33,126 nt of DNA. Source: Planctomycetota bacterium. GTDB lineage: Bacteria; Planctomycetota; Planctomycetia; Pirellulales; Pirellulaceae. Every line of letters begins with the position of its first letter. Positions within the stretch are counted from its first letter, which is position 1. The translations under genes and the position numbers were made by a program. Below are positions 7,516 through 15,506 of this stretch, one piece after another. The notes under the pieces were generated by a model. The model was not told the origin of the DNA and ran no database searches. It was given only the letters and a program-made list of their open reading frames with translations. The DNA is taken from positions 1 to 33,126 of the forward strand of contig QWPJ01000172.1 of NCBI GenBank assembly GCA_003671195.1. The letters run 5' to 3'.

Positions 7516-9030
7516 ATGCAATGGCCGTTCACAATCGCAATCGTGCTTGTCGCCCTCGTCCTTGTCGTTCTGAAACTCCGCCGTTTTTGGTTCGAGTTTA
7601 GCCGACTTGGTTCTTCGGACCTGAGCGATCAGGAAGCTTCTGGGGGTACCAAGTCGAGTTGTTACGGTTGTTCGGGTTCGAGCGCAAGCGAGTCGGATTT
7701 AGGGATCCGGATCAAGCCGTTGGTGCAATTGGGAGACAAGAGGAAACGGTCGGTCGTTTCCATGTGTTTTTTGCAAGCGGCAGTCGGTGGCGTTGTGTAC
7801 GGTCAAGAGATTCGACCACCGAACTACGACGAGGCGATCGCTTCGAATTACAAGTTGGGATCGGTATTGGCGGGCCCCCAAGGGGAGCTTATCGAGTCGA
7901 AGGATCAGTGGCCTGCGCATCGGAAGTATCTGTTGGATCTGTTTGCAGACCAGGAGTATGGATACGGACCGCAGGGCTCGGTCGAGGTGCGAATGGAGGT
8001 GATCGACGATGGGCAGGCGGTTTTAGCAGGGGAGGTTCAAGCGGGGATTCGCCGAAGGCAGCTTGCGGTCTATTTGGAAAGGAACGGCAAGCAGGTCCGC
8101 ATCGACTTGCTCGTGTGGTCTCCGAGCGACCGTCCGATAGCATCTTGTTTTATGGGATTGAATTTCAGGGGGAACCAATCCACGAGCGATGACCCCAAGG
8201 TTCGGCTTACGAGCAGTTGGTGCGACAGTCGCAATCCTGGAGTCGTTGAGAATCGGGCAACGGAGGCGAGTCGAGCGAATCAATCCGAGCGATGGCCCAT
8301 CGCGCAGATTCTCGAGCGCGGTTACGCCGTCGCGACGGCCCATTACAGCGATATCGACCCGGACTATGACGATGGTTTTGAGAATGGTGTCCATGGTTTG
8401 TTCCCGGAGCACAGGAGCGATGCAGAGCATCCGAATCGCTGGGGTTCGATCGCAGCTTGGGCATGGGGTCTATCTAGGCTGGCCGATGTCTTGGAGAAGC
8501 TCGAGGGGATTGATCCCAAGGGGTTGATGGTCGTGGGTCATTCACGGTTGGGTAAAACGGCGTTATGGGCTGGGGCGAATGACGAGCGGTTCGGATTGGT
8601 CGTTTCGAACAACTCCGGTTGCGGTGGAGCGTCGCTGAGTCAGCGAGTCTATGGCGAATCGGTCGCGAGGATCAATACGTCGTTTCCGCATTGGTTCAAT
8701 CGAAATTTTCGCAAGTACAACGATCGCGAGGACCAGATGCATTTCGACCAGCATCAGTTGATCGCCGCGATTGCTCCAAGGCCTGTGTACATCGCAAGTG
8801 CGAGCAATGACAAGTGGGCCGACCCGTTAGGGGAGCTCCTCTCGGGGCATCATGCATCGAGCGCCTACCGCTTGCATGGCAAGCAAGGGTTAGATGCCCA
8901 AGAGTTGCCAGCGGTCAACACTCCGATTGGCGACGGGTCGATCGGATACCATCTTCGCCAAGGGGATCACGATCTTCTGCTCTACGATTGGCAGCAGTTT
9001 ATGGTTTTTGCCAAGCGGAATGGATTCTAG
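7516..9030 (+). CDS. CE15 glucuronoyl methylesterase with an extra N-terminal membrane/Cys segment
   Basis: The ORF has 504 codons. Residues about 110-504 match bacterial CE15 glucuronoyl esterases, which cleave the ester between lignin alcohols and 4-O-methyl-glucuronic acid on xylan. Evidence is the nucleophile motif VGHSRLGKTALW (S343), NNSGCGGAS, FPHWFNRNF, and a late RQGDHD (H485). The front is odd: a membrane helix (residues 4-19), a basic patch, then CYGC (C49, C52) and Ser-rich sequence ending KPLVQLG, as in small FeoB-associated Cys-rich membrane proteins. A second hydrophobic stretch (SVVSMCFLQAAVGGVVYGQ) follows KRKR and looks like the real signal peptide. The esterase may therefore start at an internal GTG (7723) or TTG, the two genes being fused in frame. 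Confidence 0.88.
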   Translation: MQWPFTIAIVLVALVLVVLKLRRFWFEFSRLGSSDLSDQEASGGTKSSCYGCSGSSASESDLGIRIKPLVQLGDKRKRSVVSMCFLQAAVGGVVYGQEIRPPNYDEAIASNYKLGSVLAGPQGELIESKDQWPAHRKYLLDLFADQEYGYGPQGSVEVRMEVIDDGQAVLAGEVQAGIRRRQLAVYLERNGKQVRIDLLVWSPSDRPIASCFMGLNFRGNQSTSDDPKVRLTSSWCDSRNPGVVENRATEASRANQSERWPIAQILERGYAVATAHYSDIDPDYDDGFENGVHGLFPEHRSDAEHPNRWGSIAAWAWGLSRLADVLEKLEGIDPKGLMVVGHSRLGKTALWAGANDERFGLVVSNNSGCGGASLSQRVYGESVARINTSFPHWFNRNFRKYNDREDQMHFDQHQLIAAIAPRPVYIASASNDKWADPLGELLSGHHASSAYRLHGKQGLDAQELPAVNTPIGDGSIGYHLRQGDHDLLLYDWQQFMVFAKRNGF

Positions 9031-9050
9031 GGGACTTTTTCGAGATTCGA

Positions 9051-10547
9051 TCAGCTCAGGTGCTCGGAGATCTTGTTGAACGAATCGTCCCATGCCTCGG
9101 GTGATTGCGGTTCGTAGACATCGATCGAGCTGGTTTGGAGCATCCAAGCTCTGGCTTCTCCGACGTTTTTGAATCTGCCCAGAGCGAGCATTTGGGAGAT
9201 CACGTTACCTAGCGCGGTAGCTTCGACAGGTCCGGCAACGACGGTACGGTTGCAAGCATCGGCGGTCATTTGGCAGAGGAGTTGATTTCGAACCCCGCCG
9301 CCGACGATGTGGATCGTTTCGATCGAATAGCCTAGAAGGTCTTCGAGCATTCCAAGGCAGATACGGTATCGCATGGCCAGCGACTCGAGGATGCTACGGA
9401 CGATAGCACCGTCGGTATTTGGTGTGCTTTGGCCGGTCTGTCGGAAGTAAGCCAGGACCGCATCGAGCATGTCTTCGGGAGCGATGAAGGCTGGGTTTTG
9501 GACATCGATCCAGTGGGCAAGCGGTTTGGCTTCGCTGGCGAGGGTAGCCAAGGTGGTCCAGTCGTAGGGTTTCCCTCTTCGCTGCCAGCTTGCACGGCAC
9601 TGCTGCAAAGGCCACAATCCGGCGATATTTTTCAGAAGCCGGACCGTACCGTTGGCGCCACCTTCGTTGGTGAAATTCAATTGCGAGCACTTTGCGTTCA
9701 GGCGAGGCTGGTTCAGTTCGACCCCCATGAGGGACCATGTACCGCTGCTGATGTAGCACCAATTGGGTTTCGATTCGGAGAATCCTTTGGCTGGGACGGC
9801 CAGGACGGCCGCACCGGTATCGTGCGTGGCTGGCACGATGGTTTTAGCTCGTTGCGAGAGACCAGTGAGGTTGCGCAGTTGGGTTCGGACCGAGCCTAGA
9901 GAGCAGCCGGGTTGGACGGGGGTACGGAAGAGTTTTTCGGGGATCCCCAGTTTTTCGAGGATTTTCGAGGACCATCCTAGGCCACCGGGTTGCATCATTT
10001 GGGTTGTCGATGCGTTGGTAAATTCGTTGACTTTTTCGCCCGTGAGCATCCAGTGGAAAAAATCGGGGATCATCAAGAAGCGATCGGCGATATCGAGGAT
10101 TGGTGAGTTTTCGACTCGCATGCTGTAGAGTTGGTAGAGCGTATTGATCTCCATGAATTGGATGCCGGTTTCCTGGAAGATCTCGTCACGGCTGATTTTT
10201 TTGAACGCATGGTCCATCATTCCTCGGGTTCGAGGATCTCGGTAGCAGAAGGCTGGACCGACCAGATCGTCGTTTCGGTCGAGCAGCACGTAGTCGACGC
10301 CCCAGGTATCGACACCGAGGCTAACGATTCGATCGCGGTGTTCGTCGACCGCTTTGCCGATTCCGATTTCGACTTCTTTCCAGAGAGAGAGCAGATTCCA
10401 AAGCAATCGGTTACCGACGCTTAGGGGGGCATTTTCGAAGCGGTGAACGTCTTTGAGTTGGATCATGTCGCCTCGAAGCTCGGCTGCGATGACACGTCCG
10501 CCGGAGGCACCAAGATCGATGGCTAATGCGATGTCGGGTTGATCCAT
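9051..10547 (-). CDS. rhaB: L-rhamnulokinase (FGGY carbohydrate kinase)
   Basis: This 498-residue protein has usual FGGY kinase length. The N-terminal phosphate-binding loop is AIDLGASGGRV (about 9-19). RhaB-like features follow: GVDTWGVDYVLLD, CYRDPRTRGMM and GIQFMEINTLYQLYS. The C-terminal nucleotide-binding region has HIVGGGVRNQLLCQMTADA and later ATALGN. It would phosphorylate L-rhamnulose to L-rhamnulose-1-phosphate with ATP in the cytoplasm. No rhamnose isomerase, aldolase or transporter is next to it; the flanking minus-strand genes are a transglutaminase (16 bases upstream) and a prepilin peptidase. The Met start at 10547 has no clear ribosome-binding site. Confidence 0.93.
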   Translation of the reverse strand: MDQPDIALAIDLGASGGRVIAAELRGDMIQLKDVHRFENAPLSVGNRLLWNLLSLWKEVEIGIGKAVDEHRDRIVSLGVDTWGVDYVLLDRNDDLVGPAFCYRDPRTRGMMDHAFKKISRDEIFQETGIQFMEINTLYQLYSMRVENSPILDIADRFLMIPDFFHWMLTGEKVNEFTNASTTQMMQPGGLGWSSKILEKLGIPEKLFRTPVQPGCSLGSVRTQLRNLTGLSQRAKTIVPATHDTGAAVLAVPAKGFSESKPNWCYISSGTWSLMGVELNQPRLNAKCSQLNFTNEGGANGTVRLLKNIAGLWPLQQCRASWQRRGKPYDWTTLATLASEAKPLAHWIDVQNPAFIAPEDMLDAVLAYFRQTGQSTPNTDGAIVRSILESLAMRYRICLGMLEDLLGYSIETIHIVGGGVRNQLLCQMTADACNRTVVAGPVEATALGNVISQMLALGRFKNVGEARAWMLQTSSIDVYEPQSPEAWDDSFNKISEHLS

Positions 10548-10563
10548 AGTAGGGATAAACGTA

Positions 10564-13044
10564 TTAGGAGGGGGTTAACGAATTGATTTTCTTTTTTAGT
10601 CCTGAGCCGATGGCGTCTTCCAAGCGTTTGAGGGTCGCTTGGATTGCACCGGCTTGGGCTTCATCGAGTTGATCGTGCTGGCCGAATCGTTTGGCATAAA
10701 ACGCCAGGGACAGATCGGCTAGATCCAGGTCAAGATGAGCGAGTTTGAGTCGCGATGAGGCCAGTTGCAGGAACTCCTGAGGCGTTTGGTGGGGTTGCCT
10801 GCGCATGCCCAGGGTGCGCAGAAGTTTGATGAGTTTCTCGTAGAATTCAACCCTAGAGTAGCGTTTGCGTCGCAGCAGAGTTTTTCGGTGCAAGCCTTTT
10901 GGGATGAGGTTGGGAAAGAGTCTTTGGATCGCTTTGAAGAGCAGCAGCAGGGTTGCAGCGATTGCGATGAAGCCAAGAGCGACTCTCCAGGAGAACCATC
11001 GATCCGGGGAGAGGAACCCACCGACGAAGCGACTCGATTGCATGCGAGAAAAGAGGGTTTGAAGTTGGATCCAGAATCTTGCGTAGGTTCCTTCGGAGGA
11101 ATCGCCGAAGAGGGAGAACAAACCACCTTGGCGAGATTTGTCCATATTGATGACCATCTCGTCCCAGAAGTCTTGCATGGCATCAAAGGTCTGGGAGTTG
11201 GAGCTACGGAAACTGCCACCGGCGTTGGATCCCTCGACGGGTGGGGTTGGGTCTAGGCGAAGCCAGATCCCCTTTTTGGACCATTTGGGGACGGGAATAC
11301 CCATGCGCATATCGGGGGGAGCTTGATCGATTTCATCGAGCGTGAAGTAGGCTTCGACCCAGACGTGGGCATGGCTTTGGGAGACCTGAAAGTACCCGCC
11401 GATTTCGTTGTACTCGCTGGGTCGAAATCCGACGACCAGCCGCGTCGGGATCCCTTGGGAGCGCAGCATCAGAGCCAGGGCGCTGGCGAAGTACTGGCAG
11501 TGACCTCGTTTTTTATTGAGTAGAAAGTCCGCGATAGGGTCGATCCCGGAATCTCGAGGTCCGGTCAAGGAGAGTGTGTACTCGAACTGTTGGCTGTCGG
11601 CCAAGTGGTTTTCCAGGAAGATGGCTTTGGTGAGTTTGCCATCGAGTGGTTTTTCGCTCAAGGATAAGATCCGGTTGATTTCCGGTCGGATCAGTTCCAG
11701 CGAGGCCGGGAAATCCAGGATAGAGTTTCCGTAGGAGCTGAACGAATCGGCTTGATCTTCCTCATAGACATCGGCTTGGTCTTCGAGCACTGGGGACTCT
11801 TGTCCGCTGACGAATGCGTAGGTCAGAAATGAGTAACGTCGTTTCGGTGGGTTTGCGGCCGCGAAACTGCTTCGCGGGTCGAGCAATCGCCAGTCGCGTC
11901 GGCCCGAGAGGAAGGGAGACTTTTCGATTTGAGCGTAGGGTGGGAGCGAGCAGACGACAGGCCCGAAGGGAGATCTTTCCGCGACATGGACACGGACGCA
12001 GTCGCGGAGTTTGGTCATTTCCGCATCGCATTCTTGCTGGGTGATCAAATCCCGAAGATCGTTTTGTTTAGGGCTGTAGTTGTCGCGATCGCTCGGTTGC
12101 CAAAGTCCTCTGCCTGGGCCGTCGATGTAGCGGTGGACGACCGTCCCACGGATGTAGGGTGGTTGGTTGGGTCGGTAGGTTTTGGTGGACGATTCATTGG
12201 TCATACTCATTCGGAATGCCGGCGATTCATTCCTGAGCAACTCACCAACAAATTGCAGAGAGATCTGTTCGCTGAATCCGATCCGGCTCCCTCCCCAGCC
12301 GAGTCCTTCGCCGTCGAAGGACTCCGAGTAGAGCCGAGGGAGCATGTAAAAGTAGCCCACAGAAAACAGGAGCATCGAGAGAGCAAATGGAATGATGCTC
12401 GAGGTCCAACGGCCGGGTCGAAACTCTTGGGTTCCGCCGAAATTCGATTGCGTATCGCTGGCGAAGAGTTGCAATCCTGAGACCCCGCGACTCGGGACTT
12501 TTTCGACCCCTATCCAGTGCAAGAGGCGAGTAAAGATCGAGGTGGATTCTGAGTGGGTTTCGTTATGACGTTGGTACGAAGCGAATTCGGCCAAGGCGAT
12601 CAGGGCCGCGCTGCCGACTGCAAGCACCGGGAGCATCAAGACACCGTAAAGGACGTTGTCGTTGACCAGGGTTGCGACGACCAGTTCGAGTAATAAGAAG
12701 ATACCCCATTGCTCGAAGACCCGTTTTTCTTTGCGTTGGAAATAGAGGGGTAATTGAACGTAAACCAGCAAGTTCCCGACCCACAAAAGTTGGTTCGCTC
12801 GCATCTGCGTGAGGTACTCGTAGCCTGCGAGCAAGGCACCTGCAATCATGCCGATGTAGACCAAGAATTTTGGCAAATAGATCAGCCCAAGCCGATCGGT
12901 GCAAAAGTAGGCTGACAGAGCGCAGGTGCAGACGAGTATCGGCAAGTACCAGGACTCTTGGCCTAACCCCAAGAGGATCGCAGCGATTGCTGAGAACAGG
13001 GTAAAGCAAAAGGATAGCCGTCGGAAGTTTTTTTGTTGGATCAT
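10564..13044 (-). CDS. TgpA-like transmembrane transglutaminase (DUF3488 / transglutaminase core)
   Basis: This 826-residue protein has TgpA architecture. Several membrane helices fill about residues 10-165, with another near 220-235. A large periplasmic domain follows. The transglutaminase-like core has the Cys in KKRGHCQYFASALALM, the His in QSHAHVWVEAYF and the Asp in IWLRLDPTPP, completing the Cys-His-Asp triad. A last membrane helix (WRVALGFIAIAATLLLLF) precedes a DUF4129-like cytoplasmic tail (RVEFYEKLIKLLRTLGMRR then TPQEFL). Proteins of this type act in the envelope; their physiological substrate is poorly defined. It starts 19 bases after the prepilin peptidase ends and lies 16 bases before rhaB. 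In many bacteria such genes neighbour a MoxR ATPase and a DUF58 gene, which are absent here. Confidence 0.9.
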   Translation of the reverse strand: MIQQKNFRRLSFCFTLFSAIAAILLGLGQESWYLPILVCTCALSAYFCTDRLGLIYLPKFLVYIGMIAGALLAGYEYLTQMRANQLLWVGNLLVYVQLPLYFQRKEKRVFEQWGIFLLLELVVATLVNDNVLYGVLMLPVLAVGSAALIALAEFASYQRHNETHSESTSIFTRLLHWIGVEKVPSRGVSGLQLFASDTQSNFGGTQEFRPGRWTSSIIPFALSMLLFSVGYFYMLPRLYSESFDGEGLGWGGSRIGFSEQISLQFVGELLRNESPAFRMSMTNESSTKTYRPNQPPYIRGTVVHRYIDGPGRGLWQPSDRDNYSPKQNDLRDLITQQECDAEMTKLRDCVRVHVAERSPFGPVVCSLPPYAQIEKSPFLSGRRDWRLLDPRSSFAAANPPKRRYSFLTYAFVSGQESPVLEDQADVYEEDQADSFSSYGNSILDFPASLELIRPEINRILSLSEKPLDGKLTKAIFLENHLADSQQFEYTLSLTGPRDSGIDPIADFLLNKKRGHCQYFASALALMLRSQGIPTRLVVGFRPSEYNEIGGYFQVSQSHAHVWVEAYFTLDEIDQAPPDMRMGIPVPKWSKKGIWLRLDPTPPVEGSNAGGSFRSSNSQTFDAMQDFWDEMVINMDKSRQGGLFSLFGDSSEGTYARFWIQLQTLFSRMQSSRFVGGFLSPDRWFSWRVALGFIAIAATLLLLFKAIQRLFPNLIPKGLHRKTLLRRKRYSRVEFYEKLIKLLRTLGMRRQPHQTPQEFLQLASSRLKLAHLDLDLADLSLAFYAKRFGQHDQLDEAQAGAIQATLKRLEDAIGSGLKKKINSLTPS

Positions 13045-13063
13045 ATGACAGTGCTCAGTCCCT

Positions 13064-14311
13064 TCATCGCCGATCCATTCCCAGCAATCGTTTTAACCGA
13101 TGGATGGTCCATAGCAATGCTCCCAGGATGATCAACAGAATGGCTACGGCCAAAGGAGCGATGACTCCTGAGACCATCCATTCATGGCAATAGTCCCAAG
13201 TTCTTTGCCAGTTGAGCATCAGGAAAGCCGTCGCGGCGCTGAGGTACGGGCCGAATGGGGTCCGGCTATTTCCTGTAGCTAGAAAGCTTGCAAGAACGAT
13301 CAGAATCCCAAAAAGAGGAGCCAGGAAGAAGGCGAACCATACGATTTGCCAGCCAAAAAAAGCGCCGACCATCGACATCAACGTCACGTCGCCGAATCCT
13401 AAAGCTTCTTGGCCGAGTATTTCACCTGCGATCATGCGAAACGCCCAAACCAATAACCCACCGAGCCACATCCCGATCAAGGCGCTGCAGAGTCTCATCC
13501 AGGGTTGGCGTTCCAACTGGTAGTAGGCCACGACGATGCAGACCCAGCCGAGGATCGTCAATCCCGTAATCAGTTTACGATTTCCACTTCGCCAGTAACT
13601 TGCCCATGCATACCAAAAGGCCTTGCGCCACCCCCGTCGCGTGATCCAGCGGAAATCGACCAAGGAGGTACACCAAACCGTCCAGGTGGCCAGAGCGATC
13701 CCAAGGCCGAGCCAGCCGCCTTGCTGCCATGACTCCGGGAACAACTCCGGGGAATTCGCATGGAGCGAGCGGAGCACCGTGAAGGGTGGTACGGCGATAT
13801 GGACCTTTTCGAGCCAATTCCAGCCGACCAAAAAGGTCGAGCCCAATAGACCCAGTATCGTCCCCGGGATTGTGATTGCATCGGGGATGGTGTACTCATC
13901 GAAGTCGATGAATGTCGCGATGGTAAGAAGTGTCAGTAGGCTCGCATAGGCGATGAATTGATGCCGTTGCATGGGAACATCGATAAACCGTTCGGGTAAA
14001 GTGTTTCCCCGATCGATATACACGTAGAGGGCCAGAAACAGCCAAGGGACCAGCAATTCGATGAGCAGAGGACGTACCCAGAACCACTTCCCAAACACCG
14101 AGCGATCCTCAGCGCGGCGGGATCGAAGCAGCCAACCGACGGCCGGTAGTCGCTCTAAGAGACTCAAGCGAGGGGTCCCTTCGGGCCTTTTTTGCCATGA
14201 GGAAATTGGCAAGGAGGTGTACGCCAGCGCGTAGATGCAATGGTTGATTACAACACTTGCTAAAACTCCGATTCCCAAAAGGAGCAGAGAGGTCCCAGGC
14301 TCTTCGAACAT
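13064..14311 (-). CDS. Prepilin peptidase (A24 family, PilD-like) with cysteine-free N-terminal domain
   Basis: This 415-residue polytopic membrane protein has both aspartate motifs of TFPP peptidases: ATFIDFDEYTIPD (D136/D138, P143, D144) and GFGDVTLMSMVG (G307-D308), followed by the conserved RTPFGPYLSAA. The region equivalent to the PilD zinc/methylase domain is recognisable (LLERLPAVGWLLRSRR, then FWVRPLLIELLVPW), but its four Cys (two CxxC pairs) are absent. A long segment, about 160 residues including extra helices, separates the two Asp motifs. The enzyme probably cleaves leaders of pseudopilins such as the DUF1559 protein at 487-1428; N-methylation is doubtful. It is longer than the usual 250-300 residues. 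First gene of a minus-strand unit with the TgpA-like gene and rhaB. Confidence 0.9.
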   Translation of the reverse strand: MFEEPGTSLLLLGIGVLASVVINHCIYALAYTSLPISSWQKRPEGTPRLSLLERLPAVGWLLRSRRAEDRSVFGKWFWVRPLLIELLVPWLFLALYVYIDRGNTLPERFIDVPMQRHQFIAYASLLTLLTIATFIDFDEYTIPDAITIPGTILGLLGSTFLVGWNWLEKVHIAVPPFTVLRSLHANSPELFPESWQQGGWLGLGIALATWTVWCTSLVDFRWITRRGWRKAFWYAWASYWRSGNRKLITGLTILGWVCIVVAYYQLERQPWMRLCSALIGMWLGGLLVWAFRMIAGEILGQEALGFGDVTLMSMVGAFFGWQIVWFAFFLAPLFGILIVLASFLATGNSRTPFGPYLSAATAFLMLNWQRTWDYCHEWMVSGVIAPLAVAILLIILGALLWTIHRLKRLLGMDRR

Positions 14312-14438
14312 CTCTAGATTGGCTTTCGTGATGGAATAGGTCGCAAGCCCAACTGCAAGGCGTACATTACCGCGACGGTCCTATTATAGGGTACATGGGA
14401 TACCGAGTCGCAGGGTTTCGGATCGAAGTTGCTCGGGG

Positions 14439-14996
14439 TTATTCCTGGGATTTCGGGGGTTCAACGGTACGAATCCACCAACGAGCGATTTGGCTAGCGA
14501 GCACTTCGGGACTGGAGGATCCGGTCGGGACGATCAGGTCGGCTAGGCTTCGGTAGATGGGTTCTCGAATTTGGAGTACAGAAGCGATTTCCTCGACGAC
14601 ACCCAAGCTGGTCAGGGGGGGCCGCCCTGGTCCTTGGGTTTGGTCGGCGCGAAGGCGTTTTACCAGGACCTCGACGGGGCAATCGAGCCAGACGATTTTG
14701 CCGGTGTTACGGAGGATAGCTTGGTTTGCCGGATCGAGGACAGCCCCACCGCCGAGCGAAACGACTTGCCGGGTTGATTTGGCTACTGCGCGGATCGTAT
14801 CGCTTTCGATCTGGCGAAAATTCGCTTCGCCTGCGCGTGCGAAAAAAGAAGAGATCGGTTCGTTGAGGGACAGTTCGATCTGGTGGTCGGTATCGACCCA
14901 ATCGAATCCCAGGGCGGAGGCTAGGAAGGGGGCAATGGAAGTTTTTCCGCTGCCGCGATATCCGATCAGGTAGAGATTTGCGCGAGGGTCCGCCAC
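14439..14996 (-). CDS. aroK: Shikimate kinase
   Basis: This 185-residue cytosolic kinase phosphorylates shikimate at the 3-hydroxyl in the aromatic amino acid pathway. The Walker A loop is GYRGSGKT (12-19). It is followed by DWVDTDHQIE (substrate-binding Asp), FRQIESDTIR, the SLGGGAVL glycine loop and the lid Arg in GPGRPPL. Length is close to the family norm. The start is GTG 14996, with no better ATG in frame. It lies 10 bases downstream of rplU on the same strand and is probably co-transcribed. Confidence 0.95.
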   Translation of the reverse strand: MADPRANLYLIGYRGSGKTSIAPFLASALGFDWVDTDHQIELSLNEPISSFFARAGEANFRQIESDTIRAVAKSTRQVVSLGGGAVLDPANQAILRNTGKIVWLDCPVEVLVKRLRADQTQGPGRPPLTSLGVVEEIASVLQIREPIYRSLADLIVPTGSSSPEVLASQIARWWIRTVEPPKSQE

Positions 14997-15006
14997 ACGT
15001 AGCCGA

Positions 15007-15321
15007 CTAGGCGTTGATCGATTTGATCACGATACGGGTGTATTTTTGGCGGTGGCCGGTCCGTGCGTCGTAGTTCTTGCGACGGCTGAACTTTTGGATG
15101 AAGACTTTCTTGCCCTGCTCCAGACCGACAACTTCCGCGGTGACTTTGGCACCCGAGACGTTGGGATGACCGAGTTTCAAACCGGTGTCTGCTCCGATAG
15201 CCAAAACTCGATCGAACTCGATGCTGTCGCCGGTTTCAGCGGTTTCTCGGTAGTCGATATCAACGAGCAAGCCTTCGGTAACTTTGTACTGTCTTCCACC
15301 GTCACAGATAATTGCGTACAT
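15007..15321 (-). CDS. rplU: 50S ribosomal protein L21
   Basis: This 104-residue ribosomal protein starts at the Met of MYAIICDGGRQYKV. The longer frame (to 15387) adds a non-homologous leader and is rejected. Family features are GGRQYKVTEG, DRVLAIG, KVFIQKFSRRKNYDARTGHR and RQKYTRIVI. It binds 23S rRNA in the large subunit. In most bacteria rplU is followed by rpmA (L27); here the next gene is aroK, and no rpmA is seen in the window. Confidence 0.97.
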   Translation of the reverse strand: MYAIICDGGRQYKVTEGLLVDIDYRETAETGDSIEFDRVLAIGADTGLKLGHPNVSGAKVTAEVVGLEQGKKVFIQKFSRRKNYDARTGHRQKYTRIVIKSINA

Positions 15322-15506
15322 GGCAATCCAAGCCGATCCAAAAAAAGAAATTCGAGTAAGGGAGCCCGCCGGGGGCAGGAATTTCAAGGTCCAGAAGTCT
15401 AATCGAGACGGCCCGGAGCGTCGAGACCTTTTTGGGATTTCTGGGCTGGAAAGCCCATCCTTTGGTTGGGACTATTCAAAGGGCTTGAGTTGGCTACATT
15501 TCCGAC

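Noticed and set aside
15322..15506. L21-type leader RNA upstream of rplU
   Set aside because: No convincing structured leader seen by eye, and known L21 leaders are described from other phyla.
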